Positions 10,601 through 23,880 of a stretch of DNA of 64,000 bases are shown piece by piece. Numbering within the stretch: position 1 is the first letter of the stretch; each line of letters starts with the position of its first letter. The DNA is from Trichosphaerium sp. ATCC 40318 (lineage: Eukaryota > Discosea > Flabellinia > Trichosidae), in contig JALMLS010000418.1 of the NCBI GenBank assembly GCA_038496445.1, positions 186,001-250,000 of the forward strand. Reading direction: 5' to 3'. The notes beneath the pieces were generated by a model that had not been told where the DNA came from, made no database searches, and saw only the letters and a program-made list of their open reading frames with translations. Both the position numbers and the translations under genes were made by a program.

Positions 10601-13600
10601 TAAAAAAATGCATAAGGTTTAGATGCTGATTGTAAAGTTGAATAAATATCTGTTGCCCAGTTTCTGAGTCCGTGTGCAGGTATTTTTATTTCTATAGGTA
10701 TTTGTGTAATTGCTGCGGACTTGAGGGGTACTGATTTTGCTAGGGCATGTTCCATAGGAACCAAGAATTCCGAATGGAAACTAAAGAGTATTTAAATTAA
10801 AAAAAGCTAGATTAGTTAAAGTTCTTACTTCTCTGATGTTATATCTTCGCTTAAAATCTTTTCAAGTTCGATCTCAAGGAACACTTGGTTGATACTGTTC
10901 TTTAAGAAATGCCATAATGCTTCAAAGTCAACCTCACCATTGCAGAAGATCTCTACAACTAGCATTTTATTGTCTGATTCTTCAACTTTCTCAACGTTTT
11001 CTTCTTCATCTGTTGTCTACATTCGAAGTAAGCAGAAACACCTTGATAGGTATACTTACTCTTGGTTTCACCTGCATAGGCTCATATAAAGTCTCTAATT
11101 CATCTAGAGGCAACTGGTCCGGCTTTTCTGGTTCTGTAGAGTCTGCAATCCTGAACTCTATAACAGCTATGCCTTGACCAAAGTTGGGTATGTACACGTA
11201 TCTATTTTTAGATTGTGCTGTACCACTGTGTACAAGATAAGTATTACAATTTTGAGAGTTGTTTATAACTCACCGTATATCCCTTGGCATAGGATGATAG
11301 AGTAGGGTGAACTCTCGTGACCCAAAAGCAAATTTTCGTTTGCCCTTTAAAAAAAGTCACTTAATATTTCTTATGGTTACTATTCTTTTCTTACTTGTGG
11401 CTGTTCTTCAGTACTTTCTTCATCAGCGTTAGCACTTGAAGGCCAAGACACTCCAAATATCTTATTTTCAATATCAGGAGCAAATTTGGCGAGCCATAAA
11501 CGCTGTTTAACCAAGTTTTCGCGAAGTAAAAGAATATAAGCTGCTGGTAGAACTCGCTTTGGAATTGCCAAGTTGAATGTATGAGGTAATCTTCCAGGTG
11601 GCTTAAGAAAGGCTAAGCGAGTTAATACAAATCAAATCAAGGTAATAACTAAGTATGATATAGCGTACTAGTATCTGCTTGTGTAAGCATCAAACTTGTA
11701 TTCTTAACCAATCTATTACTGAGTACAGACAGTCCAATACTATCCAGTCTATTCCGTAACATAGTACACAAGCTATCAGTAATCTCTGGTCCAGGAGGTA
11801 CTAAGCCATAAACGTCAAGTGCTATTGTCTTCTAATCAAAAGTGTTAATTGCAAGAACATGTGGTTAGATGCGCACTCCGCTCTCAGGGGCATACAGAAC
11901 CATGTAAAAAACGCTCCCATCGGTTTGACCATATACAAGTAACCTTTTTCTATTCATAACACCAAAGTGAGAGAATACACCACGCTTAAGTTGGAGAATA
12001 GCCTAAAAAATCAAACACGTGAATTTCAAAGAACGAAAAAAAAAATAGAACAATTGTAAGTTGTAAAGGTGCCGTACTTGTTCTGCTGTAACTCGTTCGT
12101 ACATATCAAACTCTGTACTATAAACTTTATCACATGCAAGACTGCCAGGTAATCTTATGCTTATTCTTTTAGGTACACTTGAATCCATTGATGTTTTATC
12201 CTCTTCCTCAGGAACAAGCAGTGGAGAGCACATTCTCGTCTCAGAAAGTTTAGTGAGAAGTGTGTGTTGATTGACACGCTTTACTACTTGCTTCAAGGTA
12301 TTGTATACAGATTCAAACACGGTGTTTGAATGACCTTGGAACTTAGGTGGCGGATGGAAATAAATTGTAACACGTGTTTCTTCGTATTGTAGTATGAGCC
12401 AATAAGGTATCTTGATTGGAAGTTGATTATCTTCAAGTGTTACACTTAGTGATAAATCAGGTGTCTCAGGAGATGAAGATATCAGAGATTCCCTGCCACT
12501 TGTTGAATCATCATGGCGCTGATAAGCCACAAAGAACTTGCCCATCCTTAAGAATCTCATTGGTTTTGATTTAACGAGAATACTCGGGAAGTGCTTTGCA
12601 CCCGCCTAGTAATTTGTTTGTTCGAAGTAACTATTATTGAACTCTTACCTTGTCATCAACAAAGTCCAATCGGAAAGGCTCAGCACGAAGTGCATCAGAA
12701 GGAAGTAGCATGATACGTCTTACAACAACATCAATGACAGCTGGCTTGATAGGTATTGTATAACGCCTGCAACGCAAGGCTTCAATAATCTCCTCAGAAG
12801 CCTAAAGAAAAACAAAATAAGCTAGATGGACATGACGGTCTTGTTATGTACCAATCTTAGAACGGATTTCTTTGTGTTTCCAAGAGCAGTACGCAAATGT
12901 TTTGGTAGCTTTAAATAACTGCTTGGCTCGACTTGTGGGGAATCAGGGGTCATTATACGTCCCAATGAATTAGTACGTGTACTATGTGGTAACATTGTAG
13001 CAACAAAGCGTAGAACTGTCTTTGTAGCAGTACTAGGTACAACACTAGAACGTATAGGTGTTGGCAACAAGCCACTTACTTTAGCGCTGTTCTGGTTATG
13101 ACCATACTCTGTTTTTGTGTCAACATATATACACTCAAGTCTATGAATTATTGTCAGAAGTATGGCTCACAATATCTCTCTAGCATACCTGAGGAACAAA
13201 GGGAACGGGTATACACCATATGGCGTTACTGAATCCAACAGAGCATTCGGTGGATTACGTTGCATGTTCTGAGTATGACTGTTTCTTCTTGTTGATTGTG
13301 GGTCCTGTGATGGCTTCGTAAAGTCTTGATGCCATATCTTGTTATACTCCATGTCTTGCTCTGGATCAGAATCTGATGAATCAGCGCCCTCCTTTAATAA
13401 TACAATTAGCTATAGTACGTGAAACTTTCGCGCTGCCGAGTACCTCCATTTCGTTAGGAATTATTGTTTCCTCCGTTTTAGGCTCAACTGTTTCAACACT
13501 TGAAGGTTGGTATAAGAAATATTCTTCTGTGCCACTGACACGTTTAAAATACTGACTCAAACACTCTGAAAAGCGCTGTTGTATCCTTTCATCACATCTA

Positions 13601-16600
13601 AAAGGCTAAGTATGAGTACACCATCTATAGGGTGGAAAACAGTACTCATTGGCATCATCCATCTCCATTGTTTTTGATGTCTTTGCTAGAATACGAAAGA
13701 ACTGTGATACATCAACCTCCATAACATGAAGTTGAGCATTATTAACTATTTTATGAAAATGCTCTGGTAAAACAGCACGATCATTTCTAAGAATCGTGTA
13801 CGCTGCTTTAGTCAATCCGCACTCATAATCCTTCCTCACAACTTCCAAGAAATCCTTTGTAAGATAAGATATATCGGGAGTAGAACGACGTGGGCTTCTA
13901 GGTGGTATTTGTTCTTGTTCCTATACACATTGTTAGGCTAATTATTGAGTTCTTGGAATGTCAACGTACAGTGTTTGAAAGACTTAGAAGTAATTTGCTG
14001 GAAAGAAGATATGAGTAAGAATATTGTTTAGAATTGGTTTCAAGTGGTTACCATTTTTCTTGAGGAGCTGATATCATTGCTCTATCACACTCGTAAAATG
14101 ATATCCTTAATTTATCTTTTTCATCACCGATGCAGTGAACAAATGTTAAAACAATTTGAGATTGACCTACATCTTTGGCAAAGCAAGGAATTCTATTAAA
14201 CCAAAGGTATTAGACTTGAGAATATATCAAGGTGTTTAATGTACCCGGTTAAAGCTTCATCAGTTGCTGTATTGTTAACTTTGTGATCAGACCTCAAAGT
14301 AAGAAAATGTACAAGTGTGTTATGAATAAGCTCAGCTGGACAAGCTTCTACAGAGTCTTCTTCAGCCTTAGGTACTAATTCAAATATCCAATATTCTTCT
14401 ACTCTTCTTTTGGCTTCATCTAAGAGTCCTTGAAGAATAAAATTTGGAGGCTAAGAAAGTATCAATGCAAAGTCTGTTAAAGATTCTTGTTGTACCATGA
14501 ATGTAACATGTTCCGGCAACAAGGAGAGATCATGGTCATCAACAGCGTTTTCAAACTCAGTTAAGGTAGCATGAGGATTCAACATTATATTAAGCTTATC
14601 AAAAGTAGATAATGATGTAATAACGTGAAAGTCTATATCGTGAAGTAATTTCTTCATTTCAAAAAAAAGTTCTTCCTAAACAATTGGATGAAGTAAGTAT
14701 AAAACTATTTCCTTAACTTCTGTGTGCGCACATCAGCATCTATTATTTTACCATTAAACTCACATGAACCTGCTTGAGGATCCATCCAAATTTCAGTCAT
14801 CAAGTAGTCTCCAATTGTAGTAACCTTGGTTTTGGTTCGATTAGTAAAAACTCAGAATTTTCTTATATAACGGTGTAACGCACAATGTACTGCACAGTAG
14901 CTTTGAAAGAATCATCCAATAAGCTCACTTCAAGAAAGAATACATGAACACCTTGTTTATCACTTATAAAATGAAATCCTTCCTCTAATCTAGCCTTTAC
15001 AAGCTGATCCAACGCAGACTGCCGAGTATAACTTGCTTCAACATGCCATATCCATCTACACAACAATTTAATGTGATAAGCCTTGACTTCCGATAGGAGA
15101 GTACCTGTGGTGTTTCATATAATCCTTTAGAAGCTTGAAATCCGGAGTGAGTTCTGCAAGGTTCTATTTTTTGATTGTTAGGCAAACATTTTAGAGTTAT
15201 TGGGATCGTACTCTGAAAACTTCGTTATCATGTGTTGAAGTACGTGCACCAAGATCTTTATGTCCTGTCAAGAAAGAATTGTCATACTTAATCAGAGACG
15301 ACTTCAAGCTCTTATTACATTCGAGAGCGACTTGTCTCTAAAACCAACAAGTTAAGTTTACATTTGGGTGTTTTATGTTCAAAGTAGCCTTACACCATTG
15401 TATCGAAGTGACGAAATACCAAGTGTTAGGCTAGTAACTGTTTCCCTCCTCATGGAGCTTGAGCAATTAAAAAAGTAGCAATTAACATGTGCAATGTTTC
15501 CTGTATCAAAGGAAAGCCGTAGCAAGCAGAAAGAAGTTATATCTTGGCTGTCAAGAGAGTCATCATAAAAGAATCTAAAGAAAAAAGAAATGTGAATAAA
15601 CCAGACGCCTTTGTAAAGATCTTACTTCACAAAGAAGCAAGTTGATCTACTTGTGTAAGTAAACTTTGCCCATGATGTTAAGTAATCATCAACAAGTTTC
15701 TTAGCACGTTTATGTTCAAATCGGTTAGTGTCAAAGGCTTGCATAGTATCAAAGAGTTCATTACTACCAGCTAAAAATACAAGTTTAGAAGGACTAAAAA
15801 CGCTATAGACAAAAATCATTAGAAGCGCACCTGAAGGTTTGTCTAACGATAATATGAACGCTATACGTTCCAATTTAAACCATTTTGTCCAACCAGCATT
15901 TCCAAGGCCAGAAACCATCTTCCAAAAAGGCTTACCAGCATCACCAATGCCAATCTAATAACATTAAGCTTAAACAAGTCACTTCTTAGTATTACAGAAG
16001 AGACGCACTTCATCATCATAAACACGGTATGAAGTCAAAGAACATAGTAAACGATCTGTTTCTTGAAGACCAGCCAAGTATTTTTGCAAAGTTGGTTGAA
16101 GGTTAGGATTGCCTCTCTATCAAAGAAACTGTTAGTTTGGCATTGTTTTTTTATTTCAAAAAAAAAAAGTTGAAACATTTCGTACGAATTGTAGGGTAAA
16201 GTAGTTTGTTCCAAGAATGTTTATTCTAATACTTGTGGCCATTCTATCCTTAGCAATAACTGTATATATTATCTTTACATTTGGTTTCCAAGGGAGTACC
16301 AACTGAAACTTTCCTTAAAGTTGAAAATGTTAGAACAAAAAAGAAACTCTAATCATCGTCCTTGTGTACCATTATCAGTTTTATTTAGAACTTTGAAATG
16401 AAACCCCTCACGTACGCGCATATCTATAATTACTTTATACGGTACCTAATAGAACGTGCAGTTAGTTTTAGGTGCTGGAATGTAAAACAGCAAAAAAATA
16501 ATAGCGTACAGAAGGGAGCGTGTAGGCGTCATGAGGAACAGAGAATAAAGCTACAATAGGTGGAGCACCAATGTAAGGATAAGGATAATCTACTTCTTGA

Positions 16601-18138
16601 GTCATAAGTGTATGCGCTAAACGAGAAGGTAAGAATTTGCAATTCCAAACAAGGCTTCATCGTTTACCTTCTTGAGCGTTTTTATCAACTATGTGCTCTG
16701 CTGCAAATCCAGAAAGAGTATGTTTAGGATTAGGAACACATAAGTAATCGCCAGGCTCTGATGATATCTTGGAACAAAGTATTTGCCGTTGTAACTCAGC
16801 TGGGCTTGTTTTGTAGAGACTGCATATAAATCCATTAATAACCTTTGCTTACAGAGTAGTTACGAACCTTACTAAATCATCTAATCCTAGAAGGCTTCCA
16901 AACGTGCTCAACGAGAGGTACTTTAGTTGCTCTAACATATAGGAGGTAAATATACCATTTACTATCTTCAAGTCTCACCTGTATCTGATATGAAACCGAA
17001 AGCGTTATGAGGATCAAGACCATTTCCGATGTGTACTACTGAACAAGAAATACCCTCACAAAGTAGCAAATTCATTAGGTCATATCGATTACTACGGGTT
17101 TGAACACTCATGATACCGTCTGTAATGACTAGGATAAAATTAAGTACAATTCTTTGAAACAGTAGTAAACGACTTACGGACAAGTAATGGTTTAGCATCA
17201 CGTGGTAATTGTTTTAAAGTAAAAGCAGCATTCTTTAGCATTGTGGCAAGATCAGTGTTACTACAGGTTCTAAGGTACATTAGGTGGCATCTCACTAACA
17301 ACCACCTGCTTACCCTTCACTGTAATCAGCTGAGAATGCAGTCATCAATCTATTTAATTTTACTTTGATTTGTTTTAACACCTCACGAGCGTTTTCTTTT
17401 GTGACCTTAACACCATGTACCAATACTGTAAACTTTGATGAACGTGGTGTAGTCTTTGTAGAAGCTTTGTTACTCTGACTAACGATTGATAAACAAAACT
17501 CTGGAGTAGCCTATAATAACAAACAGTTACGGAAAGCTCTTGAGAAAATGACTGGCATCTAACCTGATAACTAGAATCACCAAACGTCATTGGTTCTGTT
17601 ATGGAGAGTACATAAGACTCTATTGCCGAATAAAACTGTGAAAAAGTAACATTGTGTCTGCCAAGGTCCAACATGGCCATGAAAGGCGACATGTCTAAGC
17701 AAAATACGATGCTTGAATAACTGTTAATCGAGGTTGTGGACTATAAGACGCGTACCAATAGTCAGAAGAGATACATTCAATTTTAGTGTGAATGTCAATC
17801 TGGCACTTTGCTAAGTCGACTGGTGGGCGAGTTTCTGTTGTAGTGACGCGTAAAAGAGCATCTACTTTGTCGTTTGAAGCTCCATCATCTTGTTCGGTTT
17901 GAAACAAGTGCAATACGTTCCCGTTAGACTCACCACATATGGGAATAAAGCCAGAGAATGGTTGCTGTGGTTTTACGTTAGTTGGAAACAAATTGCTTTT
18001 CAGAAGCCAGCAATATCGCTTGACGTGTACCTCTGCTAGATTTGACAGCGTCTGAAGGTGCCATGGGTTTACTTCACGGTTAATGCCAGGAGGCTTCAAT
18101 ACCACTAAGGACTCAAGGTAACGTTCTGAATTGTCCAT
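7627..18138 (-). CDS. SZT2: SZT2-like giant protein (KICSTOR complex subunit homologue)
   Basis: One minus-strand gene with dozens of short exons covers about 10.5 kb, consistent with a protein near 3,000 residues (animal SZT2 is about 3,400). Exon 1 (18138-17756) begins MDNSERYLESLVVL. Across a GTACGC intron it continues IVFCLDMSPFMAMLD and then FYSAIESYVLSIT, matching the order and spacing of the animal SZT2 N-terminus. Further on, VITDGIMS and the following CSVVHIGNG match the conserved VITDG/CSFVQVGG block, a von Willebrand-A-like fold. The rest is weakly conserved alpha/beta sequence, ending HFCWLLLIKTQ before TAA at 7627. In animals SZT2 is the scaffold of KICSTOR, which places GATOR1 on lysosomes to restrain mTORC1 under amino-acid shortage. 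I infer the same role with caution. Internal exon borders were not all resolved. It shares a promoter gap with the USP47-like gene. Confidence 0.78.
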
Positions 18139-18292
18139 TTTCCCCGTTTTTGCAAGCGTTCATTCTGTTGTTAAAAAGAAAGTTACACTCGTTAGCAAAC
18201 ACCGTTGATGATACGCTCAAAGTGAGAAATACGCGAAATACTACCATCCATGACTTTATTGTACCACTTTTAGTTACATTTGACATTTGTAC
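18139..18292. promoter_or_regulatory. divergent promoter between the SZT2-like and USP47-like genes
   Basis: Only 154 bp separate the two start codons (ATG ending at 18138 on minus, ATG at 18293 on plus). Both promoters must fit here. No motif is clear enough to name. Confidence 0.5.
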
Positions 18293-21200
18293 ATGGCAAA
18301 CGCACCGCCACCTCCTCCTCCGCCACCTACTGGCATTCCAGCGCCGCCACCTGTACTATCAGCCCCAAAACTTGGTGGCAAAGTACAATCGCTTGGGTTC
18401 GACACAATTGTAGTCACTTTTTGTGCTACGCACTGGTTATACATTTCTAATGATGATTAGAGCTTTACTGACCCAGAGGAAAAAGAAAGCAGAGTCTTCT
18501 TCAACGGCCTCTGAATTATGGCGGTTTAACCAATACTTTCAAGAAAAATCAGATGCAGGGTTCGTTGGTTTATCAAACCAAGGTAAAACTGGTTGATACA
18601 CAAGAGAGCTCTTATTCTGACACATTTTAGGCGCTACATGCTATCTAAATAGCTTGATTCAGACTCTATTCTTAACACCTGATTTTCGTAACGCCATGTA
18701 CGTTAAAAAGAAGGTTTTTAGAAGTTGTTTCACTGATTTTTGAAAAAAAAAAGCTATAACTGGCGTTATTCGGCAGAGGACGATGGAGTACGTGAGAGAT
18801 GTATTCCTCTACAAATACAGCTACTATTTGCACGTCTACAGATTGGAGAATGCTCTGTTGTACAGACAAAAGATTTAACAAAGTGTGTACCTTCTTCTTT
18901 TCTTGTTTTTTTTTAAAAAGTACTAAAGGTGTTCAATAGGAGCTTTGGGTGGAATAGTGGACAACAAGTACCCTGGTGTTATTGGTGTTCAACGGGCTTA
19001 TTGTGTCGTTTAGTTTCAACAACATGACGTCCAAGAACTGACACGTGTATTATTTAGTGCTCTTGAACTCACATTTACACGTGGAGGTGCTATAACAGTG
19101 CCGTAAGAAATTAGTTTTATAAATTGCTCATTCTTCGTACTAGTGATCTTTTTACAAATAAGTATCGTGGCATGCTTGTGGATTACCTCCGCTGCGAAGA
19201 ATGCTCTTACTTTAGGAAACGAAAGGAGATATTCATGGACTTGAACTTGGTACAAAATCACAAAAACTAAGCTTCAAGAACTTACATACACACTTAGCGG
19301 ATAAGAGATGTTTCTTCGCTAGAACAAGCTATAATGGCTTACATTACACCTGATTTACTTGATGGAAGTAATCAATACTTTTGTGAGACATGCCAGAAGA
19401 AATCAGACGCAAAAAAAGGATACATGATAACAGAATTACCTGATGTTTTAACATTCCAATTGATGCGCTTTGATTTCGATTATACAACCATGCGTCGTAT
19501 CAAGCTTAATAACAAGGTTTCTTTCCCTTTTGAACTTAACATGGCTCCATTTTTGGGCAGAGCGAATGATGCAGAGACTGCAGAGTCACAGCAAGACGTA
19601 CAGCTACAAATAAATATGCACCAAAACTTTCTATTTAACTCCTTTTTAGGATCAAATTTATGAGTTATTTTCTGTATTAGTACATTCAGGCGGTGCTATG
19701 GGTACATATCAAGTGCTTTTCTAAGTAAATCCGAAATCTTATTATTTTCTAGGTGGTCATTACTACGCTTTTATTCGAGACTTATCGACAAATAAATGGA
19801 TTAAGTTCAATGATGCATCGAGTACGTAAGTCCCCCAGAATTCTTCTAATACTTGACTAGTATCTTCTGTAAGTAGTGAAGCTATAGAAGCCATGTATGG
19901 TGGCCCACCACAGCAAAAAGAGAAGGAAGGAAAACCAGGATCGGAAAAAGACACGAAAACTGCAGATGATGCTAAACCTACACCTCCAAAACCCAAACCA
20001 CTTAACACAAGCTCGTTTTCAACAAACGCTTACATGTTAGGTATACAACAAAACAAAAGATACCAATTCTCGTTAAAAAATAACTCCAACACTTTAGTTT
20101 ACCGTAAAAAACAACCTGGTGTCATCTTTGAAGATAAACCACTACCTGACTATATAACAGAGGTACTATAAAAGCAGTTTTTGAAATGGTTTGGTCATAT
20201 TTTTCACATGAGCTTTTTTGCAATGAATTAGCACACGTGATAAATAGATACTAACCTATTTTTAGACAATCAAAAAAGAGAATGAAGATTTTCAAGCCTC
20301 TAAGGCTGAGTATATACGTAAACGTGATAACAGATTGATTATAATATGGATTGATGATAAAACAACTATTGAAGTTAACCTTGATAAGAGTGAAACATTA
20401 GAAACAACAAACAAGAAAGCACTTGAAGCATTTATTGAAAAAACTAAAAATGACTCGTTGTCAATTGAACAAATACGTTTACGTCGTTACAACCCTAGAA
20501 CGGGCACAAAGGTACTTTGTTTTGTGGTTTAGTAATTTTTTTTGCTAACATACAATGCACCAGAGCCAACCTTGGACGATTGAAGATAACGCTTTATCTC
20601 TTGATAAACTAAAGTTTTCACCAAAAGTTGATTTATTTTTGGAAACACGTGAACCAGGCACTGATTGGCCTAAAGTAGAATCAAAGGTATTATTCATTTT
20701 AACCGATTACCAGTGATGTGTATAAGCCGTGGTTTGTATTAATTTAACTTATCTAGATCGCTGTAAATGTTGTTCTAGCAACACCAGAAGTTCTAGATGA
20801 AGATTTCCCTGAAGCTATTAAATCCAATCTATCTCAAGACCTTGATGTCAAAGAACTTAGAAATTACTTATCTAAAACACATAGTATCCCATCAGAAAAT
20901 CTCTTAATCATTAAGGTACACATCGTACAACTTGTAGTCACATTCGAACTTGAATCCTTCTTCAATTTTTTCACAGAATGATTTTAAACAAAATTGTAGG
21001 CTGAAGCTGATGGCACAACGCGTGTTGTCGATGATGATAGTAAAAAAATGTCTGAATACGGTATTGTTGATGGTACCACTATACACATCGAAGCATGCTC
21101 TAAAGAAAACGCTGAGAAGTGCATTATTGTCAAGAAATTTGAGGAAGAAAAACATAAGATTACAGTCTCTTTTAACAAGCCTGGTGAGAGAGATCAAGAT

Positions 21201-22572
21201 CAGGAAGTATTCTTAGATAAAAGAAAGCCTATAAGGATACTCAAAGAAAAGATATCAAAAGTCATTAGTGTCCCTACAACCGAGTTTATTTTAATGCACA
21301 GTCAGCTTGGCAAAATTTATAGAAATGAAGAGTTGTCACTTTCTGATGCGAAGATTGGTTTTGATGGCGCTGCTGTGTTTGTTAAATTAGGTATGAACCA
21401 AAACAAGTCACTACAACGTCAATAGTACTCAACTTATTTCGTCTGTAGGACAACCAACAGGAGCAAAGGGTATTAAGTTAAAGATCTATAAATGTAATCA
21501 AGAAACACTTGTTTTCGAATCTTTATTCGATCTCATCGTGGACTATCATACTCCCGTGTCTCAAATACGTTCTCTCATATTAGAAAAATCAGAAGGACTA
21601 AAGGAAGGCCTCTTCAGGTCCGTCAAACCCTCGCAAAGACCAAAATTCTCTGAGACTTTTCACCACCTCATTTCCTTTTTTTCGCTTAAATTGTGCTGCT
21701 AGGTTACGTGTTCCGAAATCTGGAAGATTAGGAAAGATCCTATTCGATGGACAAACCCTCAAAGAGAGTATCAGAATGATTGGATCTAAACAAACTCAGC
21801 CAATCATAATACAAGAGCTTGAAGAACCGGAAGTATTAGACCCAAATCAAGTCATTCTTAATGTTCAACAATGGTACTATTAAAACAGTCTGCTTTTGCA
21901 CTTGTGTCGTATGGTACCTATTTATGTCTAATGTTTGATTTTAGGTTTCCTGATGAACAAAGAATAGCATCCAAGCCAGTTGAGATGAAGTTAGCACGTT
22001 CGTGTACTGGTTCTTTGCTTAAACTTGAGTTGACAATAATAGCGGATATTCCACTGTAAGGTTTTTCTTTCTTCTTTATTTGCGACTTACAACATACTCT
22101 AGGGCGTATGTTGCAATTGCCAAAGGATTGCCATACCTTCTAAAAGACCCAGAAAAAATAGCTGAATGTAATTGGTACGTTATTATTTTTTAGAAGTTTT
22201 CGTTGTAAGTTCATTGATTGGAATATAGGGATGTTCGAGATGATATTGTTTTAACTGGATCTCCTTGGTATCTTGTAGATGGCGATGTGATATTTTTTAA
22301 AGGTGCGTATACGACTAGGAGGTGTAATTTCAGCTTTTTGTTGCCAGTTGGGTTTTTTGTTTAAGTGATTTATTGTTTTAGATTTGCGTGTTCCAGAAGT
22401 AAGAAAAGAAGGTACAGATACATCTAAAGGAGGTAGAACAGTTCATAGAGCAAGAGAACAAGCCCTTAAGATTTATACAATGTATGATCGTGAGTATAGA
22501 TTCGATGACGAAGAAAATGAGAATACTGCTGAAGAAACAAATAAGTCTACAAATGACGAGCCAGAAAAATGA
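18293..22572 (+). CDS. ubiquitin-specific protease, USP47/USP40-like, with ubiquitin-like C-terminal repeats
   Basis: Exon 1 (18293-18382) encodes a proline-rich start (MANAPPPP...). The peptidase-C19 domain follows: Cys box [17 protein letters not shown] across exons 18477-18582 and 18631 onward, [16 protein letters not shown], the zinc-knuckle-like pair [42 protein letters not shown], and His box [19 protein letters not shown]. Catalytic Cys and His are intact. After the catalytic domain come [24 protein letters not shown], several ubiquitin-like beta-grasp segments (about 20335-22050), and an end with [12 protein letters not shown] as in USP47-type proteins. The role is removal of ubiquitin from substrates; USP47 relatives act in DNA repair and signalling. 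An alternative start is ATG 18453, but the exon-1 splice to AGG at 18477 is in phase. Some middle junctions (18690-19330) are not fixed. Confidence 0.85.
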
Positions 22573-22899
22573 TCAAAGTAGACATGCTTAGTTGTAAAAA
22601 AAAAAAAATAAACCGAATCGGTTTTTTAGTAATTGATAGCTGCAGCATTTCGGTTAGAAAGTTTAAAGTTGCTCCAGAGCAATCCTGTGGTATTTCAACC
22701 GAATTAACTCAGTGTGGAAGACTAGTTCTGCTTTATAGCTCCCGCAGTTGACGGTAGCGTATTCTTAGATTTCAAGCGTGTTCCAACAGGAGAATTTGAG
22801 CGTTTAAACGATGGTTCAATGAATACGACAAGTTTGTGTTTACCACAACAATTGAATAGAACACATCACTACGCCACTCAGTCACTTAGCCTTTAATTT
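22573..22899. other. spacer with a poly-A/hairpin and a short open stretch
   Basis: Directly after the deubiquitinase stop is a poly-A run and hairpin (22597-22626). From about 22732 an open stretch of 56 codons (with VDGSVFLDFKRVPTGEFERL) ends at TAA about 6 bases before the next ATG and is in the same frame as it. No start codon or upstream exon could be fixed, so I do not call a gene. Confidence 0.35.
22597..22626. terminator. A-tract plus hairpin 3' of the deubiquitinase gene
   Basis: A run of A is followed by AAACCG-AAT-CGGTTT and then T residues, so the A and T tracts extend the stem. It sits about 25-50 bp after the stop at 22572 and could help 3' end formation. Sequence symmetry is the only evidence. 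Confidence 0.4.
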
Positions 22900-23418
22900 A
22901 TGTCCAAGCCAGCAAAAAAAGGCACTAAGAGAAAAGCTACTAGCAAAAAACAACCGAAACGCATAGCAAAACGCGCTAAGAAAGGCAAAGGCAAAGGCAA
23001 AGGAAAGGGGTACAAGGGATACTCGTATGAGGAAAACCTTGAAGAGCAAGTAGATAGTGGCAATTTAATTCTTGCTACACTCGACATGGGCGGTTATGGC
23101 GCTGAAGTATATTGTATGCGCGCTTTTACAAAAGAAACATTCGAAACGTTACAACAAGCGCCGGAAGACGATGAAATACCAAATGAAGCATTAGGTGGAC
23201 GCACTTCAGATCCCTGGGCGACAGTTGGGTGCGTTTTTCAACAAAACGAAGTTATGGGACCTTTTTAACGCGTATTTAGGCAAATAATGGACAACATTGA
23301 AACCTCTGAAGATATAGAAGACTTGCGCGCCTTTTTTCGGTTGGCAAAGGATAAACCATTTCTTGGCAACACAGACATCTTTGAAATGATCTACAACTAC
23401 GCTACAGGCAATTACTAA
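22900..23418 (+). CDS. small lysine/glycine-rich-headed protein of unknown function
   Basis: Two exons, 22900-23228 and 23280-23418, are joined across a GTGCGT...TTTAG intron in phase 2, giving about 155 residues. The first ~47 residues are strongly basic, with repeated KGKGKGKGKG, like a nuclear or nucleolar signal. The remainder looks folded: ILATLDMGGYGAEVYCM, TKETFETLQQAPEDDEIPNE, then DNIETSEDIEDLRAFFRLA and FEMIYNYATGNY at the end. I do not recognise a family. It lies tail-to-tail with a weak minus-strand locus, and a symmetric hairpin follows its stop. Confidence 0.6.
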
Positions 23419-23456
23419 TAGAAAAATAACCAATTTGCAGTCAAATTTCACAAAGT

Positions 23457-23493
23457 AAAAAAAAAATGGGAAAGTTCTTCCCACTTTTTTTTT
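23457..23493. terminator. symmetric A/T-flanked hairpin after the 22900-23418 gene
   Basis: An A run, TGGGAA, loop AGTTC, TTCCCA and a T run form a near-perfect inverted repeat of about 15 bp per arm, with one unpaired C. It begins 39 bp after a plus-strand stop and faces a possible minus-strand gene, as expected for a two-way 3' end signal. This is inferred from symmetry and position only. Confidence 0.45.
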
Positions 23494-23880
23494 GATGTCC
23501 ATGCTTGTATGTACAAGAGGAGTTCTGATTTTTTCAACTTCCGGACTGAGAAGAAGATCTCTAACACCTGCTGCAAACATCCAAGATTGTGGATGCATTA
23601 ATGTAACTCTAGTACCGATTTTAGCGTGGTGGTCCTTCGCAATAAACAAATTTAAAAAAAAACATAGTCTCTGTTGTATTAAAGCACTAAGGGTTGACAT
23701 GGAGTCAACGTTACTTTTTTTGGGTACAGTTGAAGTCAGTACAGTATTCAAGCATTAACGATCCTCAAAACAGGTTAAAACCACAGCGCTATGATTAAGG
23801 ATGTACTTCTTTTGACTTGAACAATAGTGTCAAGATTGTTTTCAAGCACAACATGTGTTGTTAAAAGGTGCAATCGCATA
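23480..23880 (-). CDS. possible minus-strand small gene, unresolved
   Basis: The minus strand carries coding-like pieces: one with ATG near 23879 (MRLHLLTTHVVLENNLDTI) and one near 23490-23650 (AKIGTRVTLMHPQSWMFAAG, then DLLLSPEVEKIRTPLVH). They can be spliced in more than one way and I cannot fix start, stop or family. The open frame runs on under the plus-strand gene 22900-23418, which I consider the real one there. A plus-strand open stretch at 23882-24091 is also unassigned. Treat as a hint of a small gene only. Confidence 0.25.

Noticed and set aside
23206-23480. Minus-strand open frame continuing under the 22900-23418 gene
   Set aside because: The plus strand here has a better two-exon structure with consensus splice sites and a proper stop, so only the part beyond 23480 was kept, as a weak hint.
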